Source of the DNA: Chitinophaga jiangningensis
GTDB taxonomy: Bacteria; Bacteroidota; Bacteroidia; Chitinophagales; Chitinophagaceae
Reading direction: 5' to 3'
Assembly: GCF_900142605.1 (NCBI RefSeq)
Contig: NZ_FRBL01000004.1
Span: forward strand, 310,001 to 374,000
DNA length: 64,000 bases
This document shows, piece by piece, positions 44,252-53,269 of the stretch (the first letter of the stretch is position 1; each line of letters starts with the position of its first letter). The translations under genes were made by a program, and so were the position numbers. The notes below the pieces were generated by a model. The model worked only from the letters and a program-made list of their open reading frames with translations. It searched no databases and was not told the origin of the DNA.

Positions 44252-45241
44252 TTACTTTGCCATGGCTTCTTCCAGCACGGCGCCGTAGAATTCCTGCAGC
44301 GTTTTGCCCGCGGCCCTTACCTGCTGTGGCACCAGGCTGTTTTCAGACTGGCCCGGCATAGTGTTGGCCTCCAGGAAAAATAGTTTATTATTGGTATCAT
44401 CCCAAATAAAGTCGATCCGGACAATACCGCGACAGTTCAGCAAGTGATACAATTTTCCTGCCGTTTGCTGCACCAGGCTGGTAATATCATCCGGTACCGG
44501 AGCCGGTGTAATTTCGTTGGATACGCCCGGGGTATACTTTGCTTCGTAGTCGAAAAACTCCTTGCTGCTCACCACTTCCGTAATAGGCAGTACATTGAGT
44601 TTGCCACCGGAAAGGTACATACCGATGGTCAGTTCCCTTCCCTTTACAAACTCTTCGATCAGCACCTGGGAGTCCTCATTAAAGGCTTTGTCAATAGCTG
44701 GTTGCAGCTCTTCTGCTGTTTTTACTTTAGACATGCCGATGCTGCTGCCTCCTTCTGCCGGTTTAACGAAGAAGGGTAAACGTAGTTTTGCCAGGATGTC
44801 GTTAGTATTATAAGGCTGATCGCGGAAAATGTGCATGGATTTAGCCACATTTACCACATCAAAGGCAGCCACAATTTTGTTGCAATAGCTTTTATTAAAG
44901 GTGATGGCGGAGGTGACCATGCCGCAGCTGGTGTACGGAATACCCAGCATTTCAAAATAGCCCTGCAGGCGGCCATCTTCGCCCGGAGTGCCGTGAATGC
45001 CAATGAATACGGCGTCGAATTTTACCTTATTGCCATTAACGGTCAGAGAAAAATCATTCTTATCAATTTCGTGAACAGTGCCATCCGGAGCGGTATACGA
45101 CCAGCTTTCACGGGTAATAATCACCTTATAGACGGCATATTTGCTGCTGTCCAGATTATTTTCAATCGTTACAGCGCTTTGCACTGAAATTACATACTCT
45201 CCGGAATAACCACCGGCTACTAAAGCTATATTTTTCTTCAT
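44252..45241 (-). CDS. ddl: D-alanine--D-alanine ligase
   Basis: ATP-grasp ligase that makes D-Ala-D-Ala for peptidoglycan. The start at 45241 (MKKNIALVAGG) is preferred to a non-ATG start 15 bp upstream. It shows the N-terminal GGYSGEYVISVQSA motif, GIHGTPGEDGRLQGYFEMLGIPYTSC, the ATP-binding PFFVKPAEGGSSIGMSKV, and the C-terminal FLEANTMPGQSENSLVPQQ with metal ligands. The length, 329 residues, is usual. It leads a two-gene unit with the PASTA gene, and a promoter lies just upstream. Confidence 0.96.
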   Translation of the reverse strand: MKKNIALVAGGYSGEYVISVQSAVTIENNLDSSKYAVYKVIITRESWSYTAPDGTVHEIDKNDFSLTVNGNKVKFDAVFIGIHGTPGEDGRLQGYFEMLGIPYTSCGMVTSAITFNKSYCNKIVAAFDVVNVAKSMHIFRDQPYNTNDILAKLRLPFFVKPAEGGSSIGMSKVKTAEELQPAIDKAFNEDSQVLIEEFVKGRELTIGMYLSGGKLNVLPITEVVSSKEFFDYEAKYTPGVSNEITPAPVPDDITSLVQQTAGKLYHLLNCRGIVRIDFIWDDTNNKLFFLEANTMPGQSENSLVPQQVRAAGKTLQEFYGAVLEEAMAK

Positions 45242-45264
45242 AAGATGTCTGAGCAATAAGCCGG

Positions 45265-45294
45265 TAAAGTTAAGGAAACTTTTTTGCCGTGCAA
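45265..45294 (-). promoter_or_regulatory. Promoter of ddl
   Basis: Minus-strand TTG (45292-45294), 19 bp, TAACTTTA (45265-45272), one mismatch to TAnnTTTG; 23 bp before the ddl start. Confidence 0.5.
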
Positions 45295-45363
45295 GAGGAG
45301 GAAATGGGCGGTGGGGGTATATGATGGGAAACCGGCAGGCGCCGGTTTCCGGAAGGTCAATAG

Positions 45364-45714
45364 CTATTCTGCGTGCAGCAGTTGTTTTTTGGCCAGCAAG
45401 TCGTTGATGGTTTCAGCGTACCTTTCGTCGGATACGCAGCAGTCCACCGGACAAACAGCTGCACACTGCGGCTCTTCATGAAAGCCCTGGCACTCCGTGC
45501 ATTTGTCTGGTACAATGTAATAATCCTTATTGCTGAAAGGCAATTGCCGGGCAGCCGCATCGGTAACGGTACCGTCTTTCAGGGTGAAGGTGCCGGTCAG
45601 GGAGGTACCGTCTTTCAGGGACCATTCCACTCCGGCTTCATAAATGGCGTTATTCGGGCATTCCGGCTCGCAGGCCGCGCAGCAGATGCATTCTTCTGTA
45701 ATTTTAAGTGCCAT
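45364..45714 (-). CDS. 2[4Fe-4S] Alvin-type ferredoxin, paralogue 1
   Basis: A 116-residue ferredoxin with two cluster motifs, CICCAACEPECP and CTECQGFHEEPQCAAVCP. The second has 8 residues between the second and third Cys, as in Allochromatium-type ferredoxins, and about 50 residues separate the two motifs, an insertion longer than in the classic type. It is a close paralogue of the next gene upstream (45871-46218), 156 bp away; the pair arose by tandem duplication. No signal peptide. It likely passes low-potential electrons to an unknown partner; the divergent acyl-CoA reductase gene is a candidate. Confidence 0.9.
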   Translation of the reverse strand: MALKITEECICCAACEPECPNNAIYEAGVEWSLKDGTSLTGTFTLKDGTVTDAAARQLPFSNKDYYIVPDKCTECQGFHEEPQCAAVCPVDCCVSDERYAETINDLLAKKQLLHAE

Positions 45715-45744
45715 AGGGAATAAGATTTAGTTATTAATCTATGC

Positions 45745-45757
45745 GGCAGCCAAGGTA
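45745..45757 (-). promoter_or_regulatory. Variant -7 element (TACCTTGGCTGCC)
   Basis: TAnnTTGG on the minus strand, 31 bp before the start of ferredoxin paralogue 1; it matches 12 of 13 bases to the sequence at 54925-54937 before proS. Confidence 0.35.
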
Positions 45758-45810
45758 AGTTATTTGGATCAAGATTTCATATAACTAAAAGTTATGCCTC
45801 ATAACCGGGC

Positions 45811-45845
45811 AAAAAAAAGCCGCTCTGGCACCATTCCAGAGCGGC
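45811..45845 (-). terminator. Terminator of ferredoxin paralogue 2
   Basis: Minus-strand stem GCCGCTCTGG / CCAGAGCGGC (45836-45845 with 45819-45828) and a U run from the plus A run 45811-45818. Confidence 0.9.
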
Positions 45846-45870
45846 AGTAGCTTCCTTTGAATAATATTAA

Positions 45871-46218
45871 CTAGACGTGCAGTTTATCTTTTTTACCCAG
45901 CAGTTCATCAACTGTTTCCTGGTACATTTCGTCCGGAACGCAGCAGTCTACCGGGCAAACAGCAGCACATTGCGGCTCTTCATGAAAACCCTGGCACTCA
46001 GTACATTTATTCGGAACGATATAATATGTATCGACGCTGATAGGAGCATTACGCTGGTCAGCATCCATAGTGCTGCCATCCATCAGGGTATAAGCACCTT
46101 TAACGCTTGTACCGTCAGCAATGGCCCATTCTACTCCGCCTTCATAAATTGCATTGTTTGGGCATTCAGGTTCGCAAGCGCCACAGTTAATACACTCATC
46201 TGTTATCTTAATTGCCAT
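45871..46218 (-). CDS. 2[4Fe-4S] Alvin-type ferredoxin, paralogue 2
   Basis: A 115-residue ferredoxin; the start at 46218 (MAIKITDECINC) is the ATG that matches the paralogue (MALKITEECICC). Cluster motifs are CINCGACEPECP and CTECQGFHEEPQCAAVCP, separated by a GVEW..GTSVKGAYT insertion. It keeps a standard first motif, while paralogue 1 has a Cys in place of Asn there. Its own promoter and terminator show that the two copies are transcribed separately. It is divergent from the LuxC-like acyl-CoA reductase gene, with start codons 94 bp apart. Confidence 0.92.
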   Translation of the reverse strand: MAIKITDECINCGACEPECPNNAIYEGGVEWAIADGTSVKGAYTLMDGSTMDADQRNAPISVDTYYIVPNKCTECQGFHEEPQCAAVCPVDCCVPDEMYQETVDELLGKKDKLHV

Positions 46219-46263
46219 AGAGTAAACTTTTTGTTTAAGTAGTAAGCCATTAATTTTGTGGAA

Positions 46264-46292
46264 CAAAAATAAAATATTCCCGGTTTAATCAA
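46264..46292 (-). promoter_or_regulatory. Promoter of ferredoxin paralogue 2
   Basis: Minus-strand TTG (46290-46292), 18 bp, TATTTTTG (46264-46271), a full promoter match 45 bp before the start. Confidence 0.6.
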
Positions 46293-46312
46293 GTCATTAT
46301 TTATAAAGATTC

Positions 46313-47311
46313 ATGAATATAGCAGAAAAAGAAGCAGCGCTGGTGCGCCTGGGCCAATACCTGGCCGGAGACAGCCCTGAGTGGGTAGCGGTGAAGGACA
46401 GGGCTTACATCGCCAATGGTTGGTTTATCCCGGCCTTCATCGACAAAGCGTTGGACAATATCTGCCAATACTTTCTTGAACCCGCCAGGCTGCGCGAATG
46501 GCTGCAGTCCTACCCGGCCGCTGCCCAAACCCGTACCCCAAAAAAAATAGGCATCGTATCAGCCGGAAACATTCCGCTGGTAGGGTTTCACGACTGGCTC
46601 TGCGGATTTATCAGCGGGCACCAGGTGAAACTGAAGTTATCCAGTAAAGATGAGGTACTGATGAAGCATATCCTGCAGAAAATGGAGGAATGGTACCCCG
46701 AAATAGCCGGCCAAACGGAAGTACTGGACATGCTGAAGGACTGCAACGCCTATATTGCTACCGGCAGCAACAACTCTGCCCGTTACTTTAACTACTATTT
46801 TGCCAAATACCCGCATATCATCCGCCATAACCGCACTTCAGCTGCAGTGCTCACCGGCGAAGAAACACCGGAAGAGCTGGAAGCCCTGGCTGATGATATC
46901 ATGCTGTACTTTGGCCTGGGTTGCCGCAATGTGACCAAAATATATGTGCCACAGGAATACAACTTCCAGCCTTTGCTGGATGCGCTGAATAAATACAGCT
47001 ACCTGATGGACCACCACAAGTACAAGAATAACTACGACTACAACCTGGCCCTGCTGCTGCTCAATAACAGCTACCATCTGTCAAATGGTACCGTGCTGCT
47101 CCATGAAGCCGAATCCCTGTTTAGTCCACTGAGTGTATTAAACTATGAATACTATACCGACAAGCAGGCACTCGCTGCAGAGCTGGGACAAAACGAAGTG
47201 CTGCAATGCCTCGTAGGCAGGGATTTCACGCCTTTCGGCTACGCACAGCAACCTTCGCTGCGGGATTATGCAGACGGTGTGGACACCATGGCATTTATGC
47301 TGGGCGTCTAA
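46313..47311 (+). CDS. LuxC-like acyl-CoA reductase
   Basis: A 332-residue acyl-CoA reductase of the LuxC/aldehyde dehydrogenase-like family, which reduces activated fatty acids to aldehydes. Visible features are IGIVSAGNIPLVGFHDWLCG (nucleotide-binding region), AYIATGSNNSARYFNYYF, IIRHNRTSAAVLTGEE, and YFGLGCRNVTKIYVP with the likely catalytic Cys. No acyltransferase or synthetase (LuxD/LuxE) gene is near, so this is not a luminescence operon. Its divergence from a ferredoxin gene is suggestive of joint regulation. Whether it feeds pigment, wax or signal synthesis is not known. Confidence 0.9.
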   Translation: MNIAEKEAALVRLGQYLAGDSPEWVAVKDRAYIANGWFIPAFIDKALDNICQYFLEPARLREWLQSYPAAAQTRTPKKIGIVSAGNIPLVGFHDWLCGFISGHQVKLKLSSKDEVLMKHILQKMEEWYPEIAGQTEVLDMLKDCNAYIATGSNNSARYFNYYFAKYPHIIRHNRTSAAVLTGEETPEELEALADDIMLYFGLGCRNVTKIYVPQEYNFQPLLDALNKYSYLMDHHKYKNNYDYNLALLLLNNSYHLSNGTVLLHEAESLFSPLSVLNYEYYTDKQALAAELGQNEVLQCLVGRDFTPFGYAQQPSLRDYADGVDTMAFMLGV

Positions 47312-47459
47312 CAAAATGTCGCTTATAATTGTTAAGTTGACAGGTAGTGAATGCATCCCTGTCAGTAACATGATAGACTTACTTTACTTTAAATTAACGA
47401 TTGATATAAAAATCTGTTAAAGTGAATGGGGTAAAGGATATTTGATTCAAGCCGACTAT

Positions 47460-47467
47460 TAAATTTG
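47460..47467 (+). promoter_or_regulatory. Promoter -7 element (TAAATTTG) of htrA
   Basis: Full TAnnTTTG match 67 bp before the htrA start. The rest of the 223-bp gap after the acyl-CoA reductase gene holds nothing else recognised. Confidence 0.5.
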
Positions 47468-47534
47468 TACCCAAGGCATTAAAATTGCCAGCAGAGCATT
47501 ACAAATTTATTCGTATAGCTAAACACACTATAAT

Positions 47535-49106
47535 ATGAAATTCAAGCAAATTGTTACAATTGTTTGCATCAGCATTGTGACTGCTTCTGCCTCCATATTT
47601 GTGTACAGCAAATATTTCCAACCCAGGCAGGCAGGTATTTATCAGAACGGCTCTACAGAGGTCCCTGTAAACTACGCACGCTACATGCCCGGCACAGAAA
47701 ACGGCAGTGCTGTCCCTCCCAGTGATTTCACCGCAGCAGCAAAGGCAGCGGTTCCCGGAGTAGTACATATCAAAACTAAGATCAATCCCCGCCAGGTAAC
47801 GAATGGCTTACAGCGTAAACGCTCCATTCTGCAGGACCTCTTCGGTGATGAATTTTTCGGCGATGAGTTTAATGGTGGTGGAGACGGCCGCCGATACTAC
47901 GTTCCAGGCCAGATGGCCAGTGGCTCCGGCGTATTGATCTCTGATGACGGTTACATCGTTACCAACAACCACGTAATCGACGATGCAGATGAAATCTCTG
48001 TTACACTGAGTAACAGTGCCAAAACTTATAAGGCTAAGCTGATCGGCGCTGATCCAAGCACCGACCTGGCTGTGATTAAAATTGAAGGAGCCGGATTCCC
48101 TTACCTGCTGTATGGCAACTCCGATAATGTGGAAATCGGCCAATGGGTGCTCGCTATCGGTTATCCACTGAACCTCGATGCCACCGTTACCGCAGGTATC
48201 GTGAGTGCAAAATCCCGTACAATCGGGATTAATAAGAGTCGCGGCAGCCGCAACAGCGCTATTGAATCCTTTATTCAAACCGATGCTGCGGTAAACCAGG
48301 GTAACAGTGGTGGTGCCCTTATCAACACCAGTGGTGAGCTGATTGGCGTTAACTCCGCTATCGCCTCCCCTACGGGCTCCTACGCAGGTTATTCCTATGC
48401 AATTCCGGTGAACCTGATCAAGAAAGTGGTGAACGACCTGATGAAATACGGTAATGTGCAGCGTGCATACCTCGGTGTGTCATACATGCCAAGTTCTGTG
48501 ATCGCTTCCCTTTCTGACGAACAGCTGAAAGAGCTGGGTGTAAGAAGAGACGCACCGGGTGTACAGGTAACAGAAGTGGTAGATAACGGCTCTGCAAAGG
48601 CCGCAGGCCTCCAGGCCGGCGATATCATCACGCGCATTAACGGTACCCCGATCCCTGGTCCTTCCCAGATGACCGAACAGATTGCCCGTTATAAACCAGG
48701 CGACAAAATCAGCATCACTTACCTGCGTAACAATAAAGAGTACACTGCAGATAATGTAACGCTGCGTAACCTGGCAGGTAATACGGATGTGGTAAGAACC
48801 ACCGTCCTGGACCGACTGGGCGCTGATTTATCCGCGCTGGACAAGGACGATGCCCGCCGCCTCGGTATCCGTGGTGGAGTATGGGTAAGCGGTATCGGTA
48901 ACGGTATCCTGAAAAAACAAACTACGATGGCCCCTGGCTTCCTGATTATCAAAGCAGGCGACCAGTCCATCACCAGCCCTGACGAACTTGCCAAGGTGCT
49001 GGACCGTAAAGGGAATGTGCAGCTGATAGGATTGTATCCTGAAAAGAGCACTAATATTTACTATTATAATATTCAGACTGGCGGCGGATCGAGCGAAAGC
49101 TTCTAA
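47535..49106 (+). CDS. htrA: HtrA/DegP-family periplasmic serine protease
   Basis: A 523-residue periplasmic protease-chaperone that clears misfolded envelope proteins. An N-terminal signal anchor (about 7-27) leads to the trypsin-like domain, with His146 (VTNNHVIDD), Asp177 (STDLAVIKI) and Ser258 (GNSGGAL) as triad. Two PDZ domains follow, the first near 320-400 (AYLGVSYMP, GSAKAAGLQAGDIITRINGTPI) and a second, degenerate one at the C-terminus. A loop rich in Phe, Asp and Gly (FGDEFFGDEFNGGGDG) near 102-118 is the LA-loop region. It is a single transcription unit with its own terminator. Confidence 0.95.
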   Translation: MKFKQIVTIVCISIVTASASIFVYSKYFQPRQAGIYQNGSTEVPVNYARYMPGTENGSAVPPSDFTAAAKAAVPGVVHIKTKINPRQVTNGLQRKRSILQDLFGDEFFGDEFNGGGDGRRYYVPGQMASGSGVLISDDGYIVTNNHVIDDADEISVTLSNSAKTYKAKLIGADPSTDLAVIKIEGAGFPYLLYGNSDNVEIGQWVLAIGYPLNLDATVTAGIVSAKSRTIGINKSRGSRNSAIESFIQTDAAVNQGNSGGALINTSGELIGVNSAIASPTGSYAGYSYAIPVNLIKKVVNDLMKYGNVQRAYLGVSYMPSSVIASLSDEQLKELGVRRDAPGVQVTEVVDNGSAKAAGLQAGDIITRINGTPIPGPSQMTEQIARYKPGDKISITYLRNNKEYTADNVTLRNLAGNTDVVRTTVLDRLGADLSALDKDDARRLGIRGGVWVSGIGNGILKKQTTMAPGFLIIKAGDQSITSPDELAKVLDRKGNVQLIGLYPEKSTNIYYYNIQTGGGSSESF

Positions 49107-49139
49107 CTGATATCTCCCTGTATAAAAATTTTAGGACTG

Positions 49140-49166
49140 GGACCGGGTAACACCCGGTCCTTTTTT
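49140..49166 (+). terminator. Terminator of htrA
   Basis: Nine-base arms GGACCGGGT (49140-49148) and ACCCGGTCC (49152-49160), followed by TTTTTT (49161-49166). Confidence 0.9.
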
Positions 49167-49363
49167 GTGCACTTACAATGGAGATTACTTCAATGAAAAG
49201 AGCCGCTCCCGCGGCCCTTTTCATCTTAAGCAATACCTGTATGGCTTAAAAAAACTTCACAGGCAATCAGCCATATCTATGAAAACCCATGATCAAAATA
49301 AGATATATATATGATAATCGAACCGGTTTCCCGTAAATGCATAGAAATGGCTGGTAAAAGCAC
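49167..49363. other. Gene-free spacer with a hairpin
   Basis: Between the htrA and LytTR terminators. It holds a 12-bp hairpin with one mismatch (49194-49221, GCCGC-TCCC-GCGGC core) with T/A ends; no ORF or RNA gene is seen. Confidence 0.5.
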
Positions 49364-49395
49364 AAAAAAGCCGGTTAAGCGTTCGCTCAACCGGC
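49364..49395 (-). terminator. Terminator of the LytTR operon
   Basis: Minus-strand stem GCCGGTTGAGCG / CGCTTAACCGGC with one G-U pair, then a U run (plus A run 49364-49369). Confidence 0.85.
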
Positions 49396-49421
49396 CTTTA
49401 AATATCATTAAAAATTATAAA

Positions 49422-50183
49422 TTAAAGATTTATTACTCCTTTTAACTGGGAGAAGAACTCTTCCTTCTTGCGGGATGAGATGGGGATATTCTTCTGATCG
49501 CTCATCACCACAGCGGTTCCCAGGCCTTTGATGATCTTTACAATGTGGTGAATATTGATCAGGAAGGATTTATGTACGCGGTAAAAGCCCTTATCAGACA
49601 GCATTTCCTCGTATTCTTTCAGGGACTTGGAAATTAGGTGCGAAACGTTATTGATCAGCTGAATTTTGGTATAGCTGTCAAACGCCTCGCAGTAAATAAT
49701 GTCTTTAAGGTCGATCACATTATACCCATCGTTTACCGGAATCACTATCTTGGAGAAGGCGTTGTCGTTGTTTTTGACATAGTCTTTCAGGATAGACGCC
49801 AGTTCGTTGAGCCGACCTTTCTTACTCTTTTTAACTTTTTCCAGTGCATCTTCGACCTCGCTCACCTTGATGGGTTTGAGCAGATAATCCAGCGCAGCAA
49901 ATTTGATTGCCTGCAAGGCATATTCCTGAAAAGCGGTGATGAAAATAACTTCAAAATTCAGTACAGGAAACATTTCCAGCAACTGAAACCCATTATGCGG
50001 GGGCATCTCAATATCGAGGAATAATACATCAATGGGGTTGTTTTTAATCATTTCCGCCGCCTCATGAATATTCTGTGCCTCTCCAACTACAGTGACATCT
50101 TTACAGTAGTTTTCCAGGATATTACGCAAAATATGAATGTTGCGAACTTCATCGTCGACAATGGCAGCTTTTATATTACTCAT
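49422..50183 (-). CDS. LytTR-family response regulator
   Basis: A 253-residue DNA-binding response regulator. The receiver domain has the acidic pair VDDE at 9-12, phospho-acceptor Asp57 in VLFLDIEMPP, and LKPI near 109-112. The C-terminal LytTR domain (IIYCEAFDSYTKIQL, FYRVHKSFLINIHHIVKI) binds direct-repeat operators. Its start overlaps the end of the histidine kinase gene by 4 bp (ATGA), a clear sign that the two form one system. The regulated genes are not evident from this window. Confidence 0.95.
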   Translation of the reverse strand: MSNIKAAIVDDEVRNIHILRNILENYCKDVTVVGEAQNIHEAAEMIKNNPIDVLFLDIEMPPHNGFQLLEMFPVLNFEVIFITAFQEYALQAIKFAALDYLLKPIKVSEVEDALEKVKKSKKGRLNELASILKDYVKNNDNAFSKIVIPVNDGYNVIDLKDIIYCEAFDSYTKIQLINNVSHLISKSLKEYEEMLSDKGFYRVHKSFLINIHHIVKIIKGLGTAVVMSDQKNIPISSRKKEEFFSQLKGVINL

Positions 50184-53116
50184 AACATCTTAACAATGGG
50201 AATCAGTATTTCAACTAAGGTACCTTCCTTATTGCCGAAACCAGATTTAAATTTATCAATAATTTCTAACTTTCCAACACTTCCATTAAAAGATTTTATA
50301 ATCTGCAAACGCTCTTTGATTACGCTCAGCGCGGTGGATTCGTGCTTCACCAGCCTGTTGCTTTTCAAGGCGTTGGACTTATCCCATCCAATTCCATCGT
50401 CGTCTACAGAGCAATAAAGCAGGTCGTCTATCATTTCCAGCCTGATTTCCAGGTATCCGCTGCTGTTTTTAGGCGCCAGCCCGTGTTTAATAGCATTTTC
50501 CACTATCGGCTGAATAATCATCGGAGGTATGTAAATCGTATAGTCTTTCAGTTTATCCTCCATGATAAACTTGTAGGTAAAGGAATGTGCAAAACGAATT
50601 TTTTCCAGCTCCAGGTATCTTGTCAGGAAGGCAATTTCTTCTTCCAGAGAAATATAGGACTTCCGGGAGTTATTGAGCATCTGACGCATCAGCGTGGCAA
50701 AATCTGCCAGGAAGTTCAGTGCCTGTTTTTCTTCTTTCTCCAGAATCAGATGCTGCACGGAGTTCAGGGAGTTGAAGATAAAATGCGGATTCATCTGGTT
50801 GGTCAGCGCTTTGGCTTCCAGTTCGGCGATCCGTCGGTTGTACTCCGTTTTCCGCTTCTCTGATTGCTTGATCCTTCGAACAATATAACGCAGAATAAAC
50901 AGAATAAGCAGCAGCCCTAACAGGAGAAGTATGCCCCTCGCCCACCATTGCTGATACCAGCGTGGCAGGATATTGATATTCACGCTCAGCGGCTGCGACC
51001 AGTCGCTCTTATACTTGCGGGCCCTTACCATCAGTTTGTAGGTACCGGGCTGCAAGTCGGGAAAAGGAATGATGTTGGACATGGTAGTGACCCAGCCCGT
51101 GGTGCTGTCGCCACTAAAATTATACTGATACTCTACCTGATCCGGCAAATCAAACACAATAGTGCCGAATTCCGCCTCAAACGAGGATTTGCGCTGATAG
51201 AGATATACAAAATCTTTGGAAGGCAGGAAAGTACTGTCGCCATACCGGATATTACTGAGGTAAATCACCGGCGGCACGGAATCTACTGGCAGGTTGTTGC
51301 CTTTAAAGTAGCAAAGTCCGTTGGAGGTGGCGATGTACAGGAGGCCATCATCATAAAACACGCCCCTGATATCATCTGACATCAGGCCATCATTGGAAGT
51401 AATGTTCCTTACAATTTCCTGTTTATTTACATCGATGACACTGACGCCTTTGTTGGTGGCTACGTACAGCTGGCCCACCCCATCGTAGTACAACTGCTGG
51501 CAGATGTCGCTCGCCAGGCCAATGGCGGTAGACAGGTGCTTCACCACCGAATCGTGGTGCATCACGTATATTCCCTGGTCGCTGGTACCGATCCAGAGGT
51601 AGCCATTGATCCACTTCAGGTCTTTGATACTCTGTTTGAGGTGGGTGTTATCACCTGGCCGCATCAGCTGTTTGCTGTTGTCAGAGCAGAAATAGAGGCC
51701 GTTGTTGGTTCCTACAAAGTAGGTGGAGTCATCCACGGAAGCGATGGAGGTAACGAGCATATCCAGGTCGCTGATGGCGTAATCATCCAAAGCGATCACC
51801 TGGTTTTTGGCGGCTATACGAATTTTTCCGGCGGGGGAAATATCCACGTCCTTGAGCATTTTCACGGACTTCAGCAGTTTGGATTTTTGCGACTGTGTAT
51901 TAAACTGGAACAGTGCATTGTCCGTGGCAATGAGTACGGAGTTTTCCTTATCCGGTAATATCTGGAGGACGCTATTGCGGCCGGAGGTCGTATCCAGCGT
52001 AAACTGGCGGATACTGCCCTTTGCATCAATGGTATTGAGAATACCAGCGTTCTGGCCTATTAGCAGCAGGTCTGTTTTTTTATCTTTAAAGATGCTGAAG
52101 ATCGAGTGTGAATAAAGGCCGTTGGTATTATCGAGGTAGCTGAAGTAGAAGTTTTTGTAGGGGATATAGTAGACCCCGTCGCCAAAAGTGGTGATCCATA
52201 TATTCCCGTCTCTGTCTTTCAGCAATGAGGTGATATAGTGATTCTCCAGCAAACGGGTGACTTTCTTCTCTCCCTTAAAAAAATTTTTTACGAGATATAA
52301 AGCACGCTGGGTACCTACCCACAGGTTATCATTATCGATACAAATATTACTGATATCTTCTCGGATTCCCCATTCAGCGCCATTAAAGAAGCAGATCGCA
52401 TCTTTTTTGGTAAAGGAATACAGGGTATTCCGGAGGATGGTAATGGCGTGACTTTTTATACGTTCCTGAAATGCCGGATCTTCTAACGGATATGGGCATA
52501 CGGTAATAATGCGCTGATTTGCATTATTGGGATCTTTCAGGGTTTCGAGGACGTAGGAAGTTTGTAAAGGCTTGAATATGCTGTCGTTTTTCAGCAGGAA
52601 GTAGATATCACTGCCGGAGTTACCGAGTTTATCGTAAGTGAATTGTTTGCCGGTATATTGAAGAATACGGTTGTTGGAGTTGAGAAACCAGATGTAGCCT
52701 GATTTGGGGCCGCCGTCGAATGCGTATTGGAGGTAGTGGCTGCGGGAGTTGAAGGTAAGGCTGGAGTCGTTATCCTCGTTGTGTATTACGGAGTTAAGGT
52801 AAAAGGAGGGCTTGCCGTTGAGGGTAAAAAACCATACTCTTCCTCTGGAGTCCGCTGCCAGTTTCACGACGTCATTATCTGTGAGCCCGTCTTTTTTGGA
52901 GTAGTTGCGGAATCGTTTCCCATCAAATTTGCTGACGCCGGTGGGGGTAGCGAACCAGATGAATCCATTTTTATCTTGTTCAGCGGCATACACCGTAGCG
53001 TTTGCCAGGCCGTCTTTCACGTTATAATTACGGATCATGAGGCCCTGGGAGCGGGCTTCCGTTAGGACGCAAAAGCAGGCCAGCATCCATAGCAGTATGT
53101 AGCGGAATGAGGGCAT
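50180..53116 (-). CDS. Two-component propeller sensor histidine kinase (LytS type)
   Basis: A 978-residue membrane sensor kinase. After a signal peptide (to about residue 24) come 14 or so propeller repeats (YAAEQDKNGFIWFATPTGVSKF, RVWFFTL, LWVGTQRALYLV, LYIATSNGLCYFKG) folding into two beta propellers, then a Y_Y_Y domain near 640-720 (QVEYQYNFSGDST), and a membrane helix (GILLLLGLLLILFILRYIV). The cytoplasmic part is a His_kinase/HATPase of the LytS-like type with His778 in NQMNPHFIFNSLNS and an ATP lid near GIGWDKSNA. It is not a hybrid (no receiver or AraC domain), and pairs with the overlapping LytTR regulator. Related hybrids in Bacteroides sense polysaccharides; here the ligand is unknown. 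Confidence 0.94.
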   Translation of the reverse strand: MPSFRYILLWMLACFCVLTEARSQGLMIRNYNVKDGLANATVYAAEQDKNGFIWFATPTGVSKFDGKRFRNYSKKDGLTDNDVVKLAADSRGRVWFFTLNGKPSFYLNSVIHNEDNDSSLTFNSRSHYLQYAFDGGPKSGYIWFLNSNNRILQYTGKQFTYDKLGNSGSDIYFLLKNDSIFKPLQTSYVLETLKDPNNANQRIITVCPYPLEDPAFQERIKSHAITILRNTLYSFTKKDAICFFNGAEWGIREDISNICIDNDNLWVGTQRALYLVKNFFKGEKKVTRLLENHYITSLLKDRDGNIWITTFGDGVYYIPYKNFYFSYLDNTNGLYSHSIFSIFKDKKTDLLLIGQNAGILNTIDAKGSIRQFTLDTTSGRNSVLQILPDKENSVLIATDNALFQFNTQSQKSKLLKSVKMLKDVDISPAGKIRIAAKNQVIALDDYAISDLDMLVTSIASVDDSTYFVGTNNGLYFCSDNSKQLMRPGDNTHLKQSIKDLKWINGYLWIGTSDQGIYVMHHDSVVKHLSTAIGLASDICQQLYYDGVGQLYVATNKGVSVIDVNKQEIVRNITSNDGLMSDDIRGVFYDDGLLYIATSNGLCYFKGNNLPVDSVPPVIYLSNIRYGDSTFLPSKDFVYLYQRKSSFEAEFGTIVFDLPDQVEYQYNFSGDSTTGWVTTMSNIIPFPDLQPGTYKLMVRARKYKSDWSQPLSVNINILPRWYQQWWARGILLLLGLLLILFILRYIVRRIKQSEKRKTEYNRRIAELEAKALTNQMNPHFIFNSLNSVQHLILEKEEKQALNFLADFATLMRQMLNNSRKSYISLEEEIAFLTRYLELEKIRFAHSFTYKFIMEDKLKDYTIYIPPMIIQPIVENAIKHGLAPKNSSGYLEIRLEMIDDLLYCSVDDDGIGWDKSNALKSNRLVKHESTALSVIKERLQIIKSFNGSVGKLEIIDKFKSGFGNKEGTLVEILIPIVKML

Positions 53117-53236
53117 CGGATAAATTTACTGGTTTCTTTTGGAATGCGGGCTAAGAAATTACAAATATTTGCAATAAATAAGATACTTATTGGATGAGAG
53201 ATTGGTCGCCTGGGCACCTTCGGTGCCTGCAGGGCT
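53117..53236. other. Gene-free region upstream of the sensor kinase gene
   Basis: Between the sensor kinase start and the proS terminator. It holds the short TTC-tip hairpin at 53213-53227; no clear TAnnTTTG element was seen for the kinase gene, only a weak AATATTTG. Confidence 0.4.
53213..53227. repeat. Hairpin with TTC tip, copy 3
   Basis: GGCACC / GGTGCC around TTC, between the sensor kinase start and the proS 3' end. Confidence 0.65.
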
Positions 53237-53269
53237 GAAAAAAGATCCGCTGGTGGCGGATCTTTTTTC
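53237..53269 (-). terminator. Terminator downstream of proS
   Basis: Fourteen-base perfect arms 53237-53250 and 53256-53269 (core AAAAGATCCGC / GCGGATCTTTT), with A and T runs at the ends; overlaps the first unit of a dispersed repeat. Confidence 0.8.

Noticed and set aside
46313..47311. Bioluminescence (lux) operon suggested by the LuxC-like gene
   Set aside because: No luxA/B, luxD or luxE homologues occur nearby; LuxC-like acyl-CoA reductases are common in Bacteroidota without luminescence.
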